Shown here in pieces: positions 10,850-22,454 of a stretch of DNA of 64,000 bases; within the stretch, counting starts at the first letter, position 1, and the number at the start of each line of letters is the position of its first letter. The translations under genes and the position numbers were made by a program. Origin of the DNA: Polyangia bacterium (lineage in GTDB: Bacteria; Myxococcota_A; Polyangia; Nannocystales; Nannocystaceae); NCBI GenBank assembly GCA_030424595.1, contig JAUHWG010000015.1:62001-126000 (forward strand), given 5' to 3'. The notes under the pieces are model-generated. The model had not been told where the DNA came from, searched no databases, and saw only the letters and a list, made by a program, of their open reading frames with translations.

Positions 10850-12124
10850 GTGGCGCGCATCGGCTCGATCTTCCGCTCCGTCCCCCGCACCGGTGTCATC
10901 TACGTGATGACGGAGGCGGCCGGCCGTGGGTTTCGCTACGGGCATCCGGAGTGGTCGAACCTCGGCCAAGGCGCGCCGGAGACCGGCCTCCTGCCGGGCT
11001 CGCTCCCCCGCCTGACCTCGATCCCGCTCGACGACGTGAGCCACGAGTACGCCCCGGTCGCCGGCCTCTGGGAGCTGCGGGAGGCGGTCGCGGATCTCTA
11101 CAACCAGCGCTACCGGCGAGGCATGGGGACCCGCTACAGCGCCGAGAACGTCGCCCTCGCCGCCGGCGGCCGGGTCTCGCTCGCGAGGATCGCGACCTCG
11201 CTCGGCGCGGTCCACCTCGGCCACCTGCTCCCGGACTACACCGCCTACGAGGAGCTCCTCGAGGTCTTCCGCGCCTTCGTCCCGCTGCCGCTGGTGCTCC
11301 GCGAGAGCGATGGTTTTCGCCTCGATCCTGCGCGCCTTCGCGAGACGATCATCGGCGCCGGCCTCGGGGCGATGCTCCTGTCAAACCCGAGCAACCCCAC
11401 AGGCCACCTGATCGCCGGGGATGAGCTCGCGCAGTGGGTCGGCTGCGCCCGTGACTTCGGCTGCGCGCTGATCGTCGACGAGTTTTACTCCCACTACATC
11501 TACAACGACAGCTCGGACGCCGCCGCGGCGGGCTCGCCGGTGACGACGGTGTCGGCGGCCGCCCACGTCGAGGACGTCGACCGTGATCCGGTGGTGATCG
11601 TCGACGGGCTGACCAAGAATTGGCGCTACCCGGGGCTGCGATTGTCCTGGACGGTCGGCCCCCGGGAGGTGATCGATCGGGTCGCGTCGGCCGGTTCGTT
11701 CCTCGACGGTGGCCCGCCGCACGCGCTCCAGCGGACGGCGATCGGGCTCCTCGATCGGCCGAGCGCCGACCGTGAGGCGCGGGCGATCCAGGCGGCGTTC
11801 TCGGTCAAGCGGACGCTGATGCTGGAGCGCCTGGAGGCGATGGGGATCAAGGTTCCCTGTCCGCCCCAGGGGGCGTTCTACTGCTTCGCCGACGTCTCCG
11901 CGCTGCCGCCCGCGATCTCGAGCGGGATGGACTTCTTCCGCGCGGCGCTCGAAGAGCAAGTGATCTGCGTCCCAGGGGAGTTCTTCGACGTCGACCCGGG
12001 GAAGCGCCGGAGCCATATCCCCTCGCGCCTGCGCTCCTTTGTCCGCCTCTCGTTCGGCCCCTCGTACGATGAGCTGCTGCGGGGGCTGGAGAGGCTCGCG
12101 GGACTCGTCGAACGTCATCGCTAA
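10850..12124 (+). CDS. class I/II PLP-dependent aminotransferase
   Basis: A cytoplasmic fold-type I PLP enzyme of 424 residues. The visible hallmarks are SNPSNPTGHLI (substrate loop), ALIVDEFYSHYIYND (the Asp binds the pyridine nitrogen and the Tyr the O3'), the catalytic Lys in DGLTKNWRYPGLRLSW, and a C-terminal Arg in SFVRLSFG for the substrate carboxylate. The substrate cannot be read from the sequence. I chose the GTG at 10850 because the frame upstream overlaps the promoter region of the divergent VKOR-DsbA gene. An inverted repeat follows the stop codon directly. Confidence 0.9.
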   Translation: MARIGSIFRSVPRTGVIYVMTEAAGRGFRYGHPEWSNLGQGAPETGLLPGSLPRLTSIPLDDVSHEYAPVAGLWELREAVADLYNQRYRRGMGTRYSAENVALAAGGRVSLARIATSLGAVHLGHLLPDYTAYEELLEVFRAFVPLPLVLRESDGFRLDPARLRETIIGAGLGAMLLSNPSNPTGHLIAGDELAQWVGCARDFGCALIVDEFYSHYIYNDSSDAAAAGSPVTTVSAAAHVEDVDRDPVVIVDGLTKNWRYPGLRLSWTVGPREVIDRVASAGSFLDGGPPHALQRTAIGLLDRPSADREARAIQAAFSVKRTLMLERLEAMGIKVPCPPQGAFYCFADVSALPPAISSGMDFFRAALEEQVICVPGEFFDVDPGKRRSHIPSRLRSFVRLSFGPSYDELLRGLERLAGLVERHR

Positions 12125-12128
12125 CTGC

Positions 12129-12144
12129 CGCTCCTGTAGGAGCG
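12129..12144 (+). terminator. possible terminator or operator palindrome
   Basis: CGCTCCTGTAGGAGCG is an inverted repeat with 7-bp arms, 5 bases after the aminotransferase stop. No T-tract follows, so it could be an operator for the next gene instead. Confidence 0.3.
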
Positions 12145-12226
12145 CTCTCGTTTCGTGCGCTTCTGCGGCCGGGCTCGCGTCTCCTTTGGGGGGACAATGG
12201 CAGGTCCACTGTGGAAGACTCCGGCG

Positions 12227-15200
12227 ATGCGCATTCGCCCATCGATCGCCCCCTGCATCGTCGCTGCAGTGCTGGCCCAGGCCGCCGTCCCGACCGCCGC
12301 AGAGGCTTTCTCGACGCGCGTCCACATCGCCGTCGCCAACGCGATCCATGACGCGCTGGTCGACGCCGGCGACGGGACGATCGCCCTGCGCTTCGGCGAC
12401 CACTCGGTGATCCTCGACCCCGACGACGCTGAGGCGATCCTGGACAACCCGCTGGCCTTCCGCGCCGGGGCGATCGGCCCCGACAACATGGTCTTCCCGG
12501 GGATGACCGATCCCTCGCACGCGCTCGGGCAGGGGCCCTTCGAGCAGTGCGAGCTGCTCTACGAGGAGGCGCTGACCGGTGAGGAGCAGGCCTTCGCGCT
12601 CGGCTGCTTTCTCCACGGTTCGACCGACGCCGTCGCCCATCACTACGTCAACTACATGACCGGCGAGACCTTCACGCTGACGCCGATCAGCAGCGACCGC
12701 GCCGAGTCCTTCGACAACGTCGTCCGCCACATCCTCGCCGAGTCGGCGATCCAAAACGCGGCCTACGCCCAGGACCCGGCGGCCTTCACCGACGCGAAGC
12801 TCGCCCACTCGATCCCGATAGGCTTCGTCCTCCGCTCCTACCTCGACGTCGAGAGCCCGCTGTGGCAGGCGATGTCGGCCCACGCCCTGGGGGAGTACGA
12901 GGCGACCGTCGCCGAGAACCCGGGGGCGTCGCTGCCGACGATCGTCGCGGCGATGGACGTCGCCGCCGCCGATCACCTGGTGCTCTCGCCGGTCTACCTC
13001 GGCGCGGTCGACCAGCTGATCACGGACAAGCGGGCGGAGCTGGTCGCGGCCGTCGAGGCGATGCAGGACCCGAACACGCCGGAGGGCGCCGAGCTGCTGG
13101 TCGAGCCCGGCGACGACGGCAAGCTCGGGACCAAGGACGACGAGACCGACTGCGCCTTCACCTGTCCCAACCTCTACGCGACCTACTTCACCTACGCAGG
13201 CCTCTTGGCTCCCCGCTACAACGCGCAAAACCAGGAGCTGCCCTCGGCCTTCGACAAGATCAGCGAGGAGCTCCGGGTCGAGCTCTTCGAGTTCCACATC
13301 GCCTATCTCGAGACGGTCAACAACATCTCCGGGCTCCTGAACACCGAGCCTGGGGACATGGAGGACGGCTTTGGCCTGAGCAAGGACGACCTCAAGGCGG
13401 CCTTCGCCCCCCTCGACGCCTGGGCGGAGTCGCTGTCGACGATCGACTACGACACCCTGGTCTACGCCGTCGTCCCCGACTGGATCATCGACCTCGACAC
13501 GCTGATGCAGTCGGTGGGGATCGACGTCGATCTTGCGGGGCTCATCGCCGCGGTCTTTGATCCGATCATCCAGCCGATCAAGGACGCGATCTACGCTGGG
13601 TTCATCGCCGAGGCGCAGGTCTACCTCGACCAGCTCGTCGCCGAGATCGACGAGAAGAAAGACGGGGTGTACATGGAGTACGACGCCCGCCTCGCGGCCG
13701 CGGCCCACCCGGATCTCGGCGGCGACGTTCTCGACCACTACTACGAGAGCGGGCTCTACGGCCACTCCTTCAACATCGCCGCGGCGGCGCTCGCCAATCA
13801 TCACGTCGTCCTGCCGACGGGCGATGAGCCCGGGGTCGGCGGGCCCGCCTCCTTCGACGCCTCCTACTCGGCGTCGTGGATGCAGGCCGGCGCCTGCGAC
13901 TACCTCGAGTCGGCGATCTTCCCCCTCGGGGTCGACGTCCGCGGGGCCCTCTCGGTGCGCACAGCAGACATGGACTACCCGGCGGTGGTCGACGAGGACT
14001 CGCCGGTCGAGTGTCACGACGGATCGCTGAGCGCCTTCAGCGACGCGCCGACGCTGATGTCCTGCGCGATCATCAGCCTCGCGGAGCTCCTCGATCTCGA
14101 GGTGGGCTCGGTCTCCCGCTCCTATCCGCCCGAGCTCGACGCCGAGGGGGCGAGCTGCGAGGACGTGATCGTCCCGGGGCTGCCGGAGCCGCCGCCGACG
14201 ACCGGGAGCGAGAGCGACAGCGACGGCTCTACGGACTCGGGGACAGAGAGCGGTGGTACCGACGGTACCGACGGTACCGGCGGGCCGACCAGCGAGAGCG
14301 AGGGCGGCACCCTGACCGAGGGTGAGACCGCGGGTGAGACCGCGGGTGAGACCGCCGCGACGACGACGGCGGGGGCCGACGATGCCGGCGACGAGAGCGG
14401 CTGCGGCTGCCGAGCGGACGCTCCGGCGGAGGGCGGCGATCTAGGCTTGGGTCTCCTGACGCTCCTGGGCCTGGGCCTCGGTCGGCGTAGGCGTAGGCGG
14501 AGGCCCGGTCACCGGGCAAGCTCAGGATCGAGCGCGTCCGCTGGGGCTCGGCGTCTCGGTCGAGGGGCGCTGGGGCTCGGCCTCATCCTCGGTGCGGGCG
14601 TGCTCGGGCTCGGGCTCAGCGGCTGCGCCGGAGACGACGGGATCGCGAGCGAGAGCGAGAGCGCGGGGGTCACCGGCGACGCGTCGATGACCGAGACCGG
14701 CGAGACCTCCGGCGGCGGGACGACGGGCGACACCGAGGACAGCGACGCCTCGGCGACGGAGGGCACGACCTCGGAGGGGACGACCGACGCAGCGACAGAG
14801 GGGACGACGGAGGGCACGACGGAGGGCACGACGGATGGCACGACCACCGGGAGCGACGCTGCGGATGAGCTCCTCGCCTCGCTCGACGGCACGGTCTGGA
14901 GCGGCGAGCAGACCCGCGACGGGATCACGCGGGCCTACGAGCTGCGCTTTGACGGCGAGGAGCGGCTCTGGTCGGAGCTGCGAAACCCCTACGGACCGGC
15001 GCGTCTCCGGGAGATGCGGGGCTTCAAGGTCGACGACGACGGGTTGACCGCCCACTCCACCGTGATCCAACCGCAGGGCTGGGACGTGCACCCCGACAAC
15101 GGGCGCAAGGACGACTGGACCATCGAGCTCTTGGAGGGTGATCCGCGGATCCTCCGGACGACCCGCGAGGGCGCGGTCGAGGAGTTCGTCGAGGGCGAGT

Positions 15201-15838
15201 GGCCGGCGCCGGTCGGCGGCCTGACGGCGACGGTCCGGGTCTTTAAGGTCGGCGGCGAGGTCGACGAGGCCTTCTGTGACTCGGGCGCGAGCGGCTTTGA
15301 CTACCCGGCCCTCTTCGCCTTCGCCCACGGTGATCATCCGGACCAGGTCGCGACCGACGTCGTCGCCGGGGCCGAGCTCCTGGGCTGGAAAGACCCGACC
15401 CAGAACAACCAGTTCTCGATAAGCGACGTCGCCGGCTTTGACCGCCTCGGCGGCACCGAGCTCAGCGACACGTTTAATTTCATGGTCACCTACAGCGGGA
15501 CGATCAGCCATCCGGGCGGCGAGGTGGCGATGCGCGAGGCGGACGACGTGGTCGAGGACGCGGTCTGGGCCTTCCTCGGCGACGACGTCGGCAGCGAGCA
15601 CGAGGACGATCTCTTCCTCGAGGTCCACGGCTTCGCCTGGTTCGACAAGACCCCCGACGAGCCGAGCGCCTCTTTCCCGGCGGGAGAGCTCCCCTTCGAG
15701 GCGATCGTCGTCCGCTGCACGGAGGCGATCAAGGACGTCGACGTCGAGCTCCGCCTGCCGGGCGAGGGCTGGGCGCTGGTCGGCGAGGTCCCGTCGACGC
15801 CGGTGATCGACGCGGAGCTCTTCCCGCCGACGTTCTAG
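12227..15838 (+). CDS. zinc-dependent phospholipase C-like MYXO-CTERM protein fused in frame to a second lipoprotein
   Basis: One open frame of 1203 codons encodes two secretory proteins. Residues 1-25 are a signal peptide (MRIRPSIAPCIVAAVLAQAA). Residues about 26-650 are helical and resemble zinc-dependent phospholipase C/S1-P1-type proteins (FSTRVHIAVANAIHDAL, LHGSTDAVAHHYVNYMTGE). Residues about 720-760 form a complete MYXO-CTERM tail: GCGCRADAP, a Leu/Gly membrane segment, then a run of seven Arg. Without a stop, a second hydrophobic signal follows with lipobox LGLSGC (Cys 800, bases 14624-14626), AGDDG, a Thr/Glu/Gly linker with GTTEGTTEGTT and a 330-residue globular domain that I do not recognise. 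Between the Arg run and the Cys the only candidate starts are CTG or GTG very near the Cys. ATG 12197 is an alternative start. Confidence 0.8.
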   Translation: MRIRPSIAPCIVAAVLAQAAVPTAAEAFSTRVHIAVANAIHDALVDAGDGTIALRFGDHSVILDPDDAEAILDNPLAFRAGAIGPDNMVFPGMTDPSHALGQGPFEQCELLYEEALTGEEQAFALGCFLHGSTDAVAHHYVNYMTGETFTLTPISSDRAESFDNVVRHILAESAIQNAAYAQDPAAFTDAKLAHSIPIGFVLRSYLDVESPLWQAMSAHALGEYEATVAENPGASLPTIVAAMDVAAADHLVLSPVYLGAVDQLITDKRAELVAAVEAMQDPNTPEGAELLVEPGDDGKLGTKDDETDCAFTCPNLYATYFTYAGLLAPRYNAQNQELPSAFDKISEELRVELFEFHIAYLETVNNISGLLNTEPGDMEDGFGLSKDDLKAAFAPLDAWAESLSTIDYDTLVYAVVPDWIIDLDTLMQSVGIDVDLAGLIAAVFDPIIQPIKDAIYAGFIAEAQVYLDQLVAEIDEKKDGVYMEYDARLAAAAHPDLGGDVLDHYYESGLYGHSFNIAAAALANHHVVLPTGDEPGVGGPASFDASYSASWMQAGACDYLESAIFPLGVDVRGALSVRTADMDYPAVVDEDSPVECHDGSLSAFSDAPTLMSCAIISLAELLDLEVGSVSRSYPPELDAEGASCEDVIVPGLPEPPPTTGSESDSDGSTDSGTESGGTDGTDGTGGPTSESEGGTLTEGETAGETAGETAATTTAGADDAGDESGCGCRADAPAEGGDLGLGLLTLLGLGLGRRRRRRRPGHRASSGSSASAGARRLGRGALGLGLILGAGVLGLGLSGCAGDDGIASESESAGVTGDASMTETGETSGGGTTGDTEDSDASATEGTTSEGTTDAATEGTTEGTTEGTTDGTTTGSDAADELLASLDGTVWSGEQTRDGITRAYELRFDGEERLWSELRNPYGPARLREMRGFKVDDDGLTAHSTVIQPQGWDVHPDNGRKDDWTIELLEGDPRILRTTREGAVEEFVEGEWPAPVGGLTATVRVFKVGGEVDEAFCDSGASGFDYPALFAFAHGDHPDQVATDVVAGAELLGWKDPTQNNQFSISDVAGFDRLGGTELSDTFNFMVTYSGTISHPGGEVAMREADDVVEDAVWAFLGDDVGSEHEDDLFLEVHGFAWFDKTPDEPSASFPAGELPFEAIVVRCTEAIKDVDVELRLPGEGWALVGEVPSTPVIDAELFPPTF

Positions 15839-15877
15839 GGGGCGGCGGAGGCTGAGGCGGGTCTCCTCGCCGAGGCC

Positions 15878-17515
15878 CTAGGCGAGCTCGTCGTCGTCGC
15901 TCGGGATCCCGAGCGGCGTCGGCTCGGCGGTGTGGGCCCCGGCGCTGGTCGGCGTCTCGCGGCGATCTGCCGCTGCGCTCTTCGCCGCTGCGTCCTCGGT
16001 CTCCGCCCTCTCGCTCCCAGCCCTCTCCCGGGGGACGGTCTCTGCGCTCGCCGGGGTCGCCCCGCCTGCGGAGACGCTCACGGGCGCCGGCAGGCTGAGG
16101 CCGAAGGAGCGCGCGACCTCGAGGACCTGGGCGATCCCGCGGGTGACCATCGTCGCCGGGTCGCTGGCGTCGCCGCCGATCTGGGTCAGGCGGAGCTCGC
16201 CGATGTTCTGGGCGAAGGCCTCGGCCAGCGCCGGCAGCGACTCCTGGGCGAGGGTCATCCGGATCTGCTGATCCGAGATCAGGTTGTCGACCTCGCGCTG
16301 ACGGCGGGCGCTGGCGGCACGGACCTCGCCGGCGAGCCTGTCGAGAGCCAGCTCTCGCTCGCGCAGGAGGGATGCGGCGACGCTCTGGCGCTCGGCGAGC
16401 GCGGACTCTGCCTCGGAGCGCTGGACCTCGAGGATCGCCCGCAGCTCCGCCTCGCGCAGCGCGGTCTGGTGGCGCGCCTCGACCAGCGCGCGCGCCTCCT
16501 CGGCGAGGCGCAGCTCTCGGGCGAGCGCCTCTCGCTTGGCGGCCTCCTCCTGGCGGGCTCGGCTGCTCTCGAGCTCGGAGTCGGCGCGGAGCGCCTCCAG
16601 GCGTCGGGCGTGGGCGCGCTGGCTCTCCTCCTCGGCGGCCTTCGCCCGCAGCCCAGCGCGCTTGGACCCCTCGGCGATCTCGATCTCGGTGGACCGGCTC
16701 TCCGCCTCCGCGCGCATCTCTCGGATCGCCGCCTCGGCGCTGATCTTGGCGGACTCGATCGCCTCCGAGGCGCTCGCCTCCCGGGTCGCGCTCGCCTGCG
16801 CCGCGCTCAGCTCGGCCTCGCGGGCGCGCATCGCCAGCTCGTTGCGGAAGACCGCCTGCATGTTGCGAAAGACGTCCTCGGAGAGCACGCGGACGTCCTG
16901 GACCTCGACCGAGTCGAGGACCACGCCCCAGCCCCCCGAGGTCGTGTCCTCGGGGCGGCCGCGGCCGCTGACCACCGGCGAGAGCTCGCGCATGAGCTCA
17001 GCGGCGATCGCCTCTTTGCGGTGGGCGATCACGTCCTCGACGCTGAGGTTGGCGACGTGACGCCGGACCGCGCCGACGAACATCTCCCGCAGGATCCCGG
17101 CGAGCTTCTCGCTGGCCCGCTCGGAGAAGGAGAAGTTGAGCATGCGAAAGGTCAGCTCCGGCTCGACCACCCGGTAGACCGCGAGGCCGGTGACGCCGAC
17201 GCCGATCTTTTCCTTGGTGATCTGGTCGGCGGTGAAGTGGAGGCGATTGATCGAGGTCGGGATGATCGCGACCGAGTCCCAGGGCCACTTGAAGCAGCCC
17301 GCGCCCTGACCGGTGCTGCGTCGGCGGATCTTCCCGCGGCGCATGTGGATCAGGTACTCGGAGGGCTTGGCGGTGATGAAGCCCCAGCGCTTGATCTTCT
17401 CCGGGTCTTCGACCGGGCGACCGCGACGCCAGCCGTCGGCCTCACGCGACTCGGCGTCGCTGAGATCGAGGTCGTGGAAGGAGAATGGAGGGGTCGGGGG
17501 TTGGAGGTTCTTCAC
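15878..17515 (-). CDS. SPFH/band-7 (flotillin-like) protein
   Basis: Likely a membrane-associated scaffold. After a short N-terminus, residues about 30-240 form an SPFH domain (INRLHFTADQITKEKIGVGV, VYRVVEPELTFRMLNFSFSE, SVEVQDVRVLSEDVFRNMQ). Residues about 240-430 are a long Ala/Glu/Arg coiled coil as in flotillins and YqiK, and the tail is Pro/Thr/Glu-rich. No clear membrane segment is visible, so it may attach peripherally. The start is uncertain: the frame is open to GTG 17656, but a good sigma-54 promoter at 17529-17544 would put transcription start near 17518 and favour GTG 17515. It lies downstream of the activator gene on the same strand and is its likely target. Confidence 0.8.
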   Translation of the reverse strand: MKNLQPPTPPFSFHDLDLSDAESREADGWRRGRPVEDPEKIKRWGFITAKPSEYLIHMRRGKIRRRSTGQGAGCFKWPWDSVAIIPTSINRLHFTADQITKEKIGVGVTGLAVYRVVEPELTFRMLNFSFSERASEKLAGILREMFVGAVRRHVANLSVEDVIAHRKEAIAAELMRELSPVVSGRGRPEDTTSGGWGVVLDSVEVQDVRVLSEDVFRNMQAVFRNELAMRAREAELSAAQASATREASASEAIESAKISAEAAIREMRAEAESRSTEIEIAEGSKRAGLRAKAAEEESQRAHARRLEALRADSELESSRARQEEAAKREALARELRLAEEARALVEARHQTALREAELRAILEVQRSEAESALAERQSVAASLLRERELALDRLAGEVRAASARRQREVDNLISDQQIRMTLAQESLPALAEAFAQNIGELRLTQIGGDASDPATMVTRGIAQVLEVARSFGLSLPAPVSVSAGGATPASAETVPRERAGSERAETEDAAAKSAAADRRETPTSAGAHTAEPTPLGIPSDDDELA

Positions 17516-17528
17516 GCCAGGAGGAGAG

Positions 17529-17544
17529 AGCACGTCGCGTGCCA
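17529..17544 (-). promoter_or_regulatory. candidate sigma-54 promoter for the SPFH gene
   Basis: On the minus strand TGGCACGCGACGTGCT has the GG-N10-GC spacing and differs from the consensus TGGCACRNNNNTTGCW at one position. It lies downstream of two palindromes that could be enhancer sites. Confidence 0.6.
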
Positions 17545-17604
17545 AGCCCTGAGGACCCCCCTGGAGCGGCGGAGAGGCCTCGCAGCGGATCGCTGAGGAG
17601 CGGG

Positions 17605-17657
17605 TGTTCCGAGGTGAAACAGTGTGTCGACGGACAGGTGTTCTACTTTGGAACACC
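17605..17657. promoter_or_regulatory. two tandem palindromes, candidate enhancer sites
   Basis: Site 1 (17637-17657) is GGTGTTC, 7 bases, GAACACC, a perfect inverted repeat. Site 2 (17605-17621) is TGTTCC, 5 bases, GAAACA, with one mismatch. Their centres are about 117 and 83 bp upstream of the -12 element of the sigma-54 promoter, the usual range for activator-binding sites. Confidence 0.6.
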
Positions 17658-17678
17658 AGAGATCCACGCGGCCCGCTC

Positions 17679-19202
<1,524 letters not shown>

Positions 19203-19532
19203 GGCCTAGGATAGCGCGACGGCGCGAGGCGGTGGCGCGGATGCGATGGCGCGGATGCGATGGCGCGAGTTCGACGGCGCGGGTCGAGGGGGGAGTCGAA
19301 GACCTCTGCATTGACCTCTGCGTCGACCTCTGCGTCGACCACGGCTCGTCGACGTATCGGCGGTGTCGCGCCTCGCCGGCCCCGAACGGTCGAAATGCCG
19401 CGTCGCTGTCGGTCCATCCCGAGATCCTCCGTCGCGCGAGCCGGGGCGCGGGGGGGGCGGGCGGGCGCGCCTGCGCTGCGCAGGTGCGGTCCTTTGACAA
19501 GGCGCCCGCAGGTGCCGCAGATTGACGGAGGA
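19203..19532. other. 330-bp divergent intergenic region with short repeats
   Basis: Between the activator (minus) and the FHA gene (plus). It holds GCGCGGATGCGATG-type direct repeats at about 19232-19265 and three GACCTCTGC(G/A)T units at about 19309-19341. No gene is supported. It must carry promoters for both genes, but none is clear by eye. Confidence 0.6.
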
Positions 19533-19841
19533 ATGGACGACAAGCTCGAGCCCTTCTTCCAGCTCAGCGCCCCTGAGCCTGCCGACGATGTCCGCGAGAT
19601 TCGCCTCAGCGGTGACGTCATGGTGATCGGTCGCTCGCCGAAGGGGGACGTTGTCCTCGACCTCGACGGGGTCTCCCGCCGTCACGCCGAGGTGAGCCGC
19701 GATGACGAGGGGTGGTGGGTCAAGGACCTCGGCTCCGTCAACGGCACCCGCGTCAACGGAGAGCTGCTCACCGATCGCCACCTCCTGAGGATCGGCGACC
19801 GGATCGAGATCGAGGGCTTCGGCCTTCTATACCGCTGCTAG
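19533..19841 (+). CDS. stand-alone FHA-domain protein
   Basis: A 102-residue cytoplasmic protein that is almost only a forkhead-associated domain, which binds phosphothreonine peptides. The conserved features are visible: IGRSPKGDVVLDLDGVSRRH (Arg, Ser and His of the binding loops) and DLGSVNGTRVNGELL. The ATG at 19533 is preceded by GGAGG at good spacing. It diverges from the sigma-54 activator. In myxobacteria FHA proteins pair with eukaryote-like Ser/Thr kinases; no kinase gene lies in this window, so its partner is elsewhere. Confidence 0.92.
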   Translation: MDDKLEPFFQLSAPEPADDVREIRLSGDVMVIGRSPKGDVVLDLDGVSRRHAEVSRDDEGWWVKDLGSVNGTRVNGELLTDRHLLRIGDRIEIEGFGLLYRC

Positions 19842-19971
19842 GGGGCCGTTGTGGAGCTCCTGTGTGCACTCGCGACGCGCTGCTGCACCGGGCCCGCGCG
19901 GCTGTGTCCGCGGCGAAGGGGAGCCGTCACGCTCCCGTCGCGGAGATCGCAGAGGTCGCGATCGGGGGCCC

Positions 19972-20850
<879 letters not shown>

Positions 20851-20910
20851 CCTAGCAGGCTGTGGTGAAAGTCCCGCGAGCTCTCGCGCAGCGCTCGTCG
20901 GCCCTCGTGC

Positions 20911-20929
20911 CCTCGACGAAACGCCGCTG
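20911..20929 (+). repeat. 19-bp dispersed repeat
   Basis: CCTCGACGAAACGCCGCTG is found here and, inverted and exact, at 28268-28286. A weaker relative with the same downstream bases (GAACTGG..GTAGC) lies at about 63414-63440. Two of the three sites are within 200 bp of a CTAG-flanked element. Confidence 0.7.
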
Positions 20930-20940
20930 AACTGGTCTGT

Positions 20941-21018
20941 AGCACCGGGCTGTAGCACCGGGCTGTAGCACCGGGCTGTAGCACCGGGCTGTAGCACCGG
21001 GCTGTAGTACCGGGCTGT
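20941..21018. repeat. 13-bp tandem repeat, 6 units
   Basis: Six units of AGCACCGGGCTGT, the last with AGT for AGC. It lies between the hydrolase gene and element B. No gene is supported in 20851-21095. Confidence 0.9.
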
Positions 21019-21095
21019 ACCGCAGGCCTCGCCGGAGCCACGAGGGTCGGCGAGGGCAAGCGAGAGCGCGCGGGACCTCTGCCGCGGGCCCCTAG

Positions 21096-22454
21096 CCCTG
21101 AAATAAGCGCTGCTGTGAGGCGTCCTAGACAACCCGCGTAGAATCGTCAGTGACACGGGTTTTGCGCTTCGGCTGCATTCGTGTGGGTGAGCGCTCACCT
21201 CGTGCTTGGCGAGGGGCGGAGCTTGGGGGCTGAAGGCGGGCGGGCGAGGGGCGACGAGGCGGGTCCCTCGCGGACGCGGGTCCTCCCATGCCACGTGCTC
21301 GCCACGGGATAGGCTGGTCTGCTTGAAGAGACAGGGTACGCGTGTCTCCGCGCGAGGCACGGGTCCTCCCGCTGCGTCCCATCCGTCGCCCCTCGCTCGC
21401 CCGAGCAAGTCTTCCTGGGCTCCGCTACCGGGTGCGTAGAGGACTCGTGGTTGCAGACCTTCTCTCGACACATGCTCGTCGAGTCTCTCGCGCTCCTGAT
21501 GAGCGACAACGCGCATCGCCGGTCGAACTTCGGTCGGTACCGAAGCCAGAGCCATCGAGAGCCTCCGAAACGCCTGTGAGAACACCGAGCACAAAGCTGC
21601 CGCCGAGGAAGAGGTTGTAGACGTGGCTCAGGACATGCATCGCTTCGTCGTAGCCGCGCTTGTTCTCGAAGACCTTCACGCGGCCGTTTTCCGAGCGCCG
21701 GAGCTTGAGGCGAGCGAGCGAGCCGCGAGCATGAGCCCAGCGAAGGGTGTCACAGGAGCCGGGTCGACGACCAACTCTACCGGCGGAGGCTCGAAGCTCT
21801 TGCACTTCGGTCGAGCGCTTGCCTGTGGGCTCCGTTCTCGTCGAGGTTCGGCCTTGAGATGACTCGCGCGAGTTGTCCCGCTCGGTGTTCTCACTGGGAC
21901 CTCGGAGGCTCACGCTCGCTTGGGCTTCGGTACGGACCGAAGTTCGGCCGACGATGCGCGTTGCTCATCATCGTCGAGAGTCTCGACGAGCACATATCGA
22001 GCGAAGACCTACGGGAGCAAGCGATCCACGTCCCCGCAAGCGGAGCGCCTACAGATCTGCTCCCGACTTCATATGATCTGTACCAAGGGTCACTCTCTCG
22101 ATCGAGACGATCGCCGAGCGTCCAGCGGAGCCCCGACAGACTCGCTCGGGCGAGCGAGGGGCGACGGGTGGGACGCAGCGGGAGGACCCGTGCCTCGCGC
22201 GGAGACACGCGTACCCTGTCTCTTCAAGCACCTCAGCCTCACCCGTGGCGAGCACGTGGCATGGGGGGACCCGCGTCCGCGAGGGACCCGCCTCGTCGCC
22301 CCTCGCCCGCCCGCCTTCAGCCTCCGAGCTCCGCCCGTCGTCAAGCAGGAGGTGAGCCTTCACCCGCGCCCGAGCACTAGGGCGGCAAAAGTCCGCGTGA
22401 GCGCACTTCTACACGGAACTGGGGGGCGGTTTCACGCCAGCGCTTACTTTAGGC
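21096..22454. mobile_element. foldback-type element, copy B (inverted relative to A)
   Basis: A 1359-bp non-coding unit flanked by CTAG at 21092-21095 and at 22455-22458. The left end begins CCCTGAAATAAGCGCT, and the right end read inward begins GCCTAAAGTAAGCGCT. It corresponds to element A read on the other strand and is about 85 bp longer; part of the difference is an unrelated stretch near 22060-22130. The marker CCATGCCACGTGCTCGCCAC is at 21286-21305 and, inverted, at 22245-22264. On the minus strand the centre encodes RLKLRRSENGRVKVFENKRG continuing to HVLSHVYNLFLGGSFVLGVL without the stop found in copy A, so B may be closer to an intact parent. No complete transposase gene is present. 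Confidence 0.85.

Noticed and set aside
11381..14017. Minus-strand open frame of 878 codons
   Set aside because: Antisense of the aminotransferase and the phospholipase-like gene; no domain, low-complexity composition.
20941..21018. CRISPR-like array
   Set aside because: A plain 13-bp tandem repeat with no spacers.
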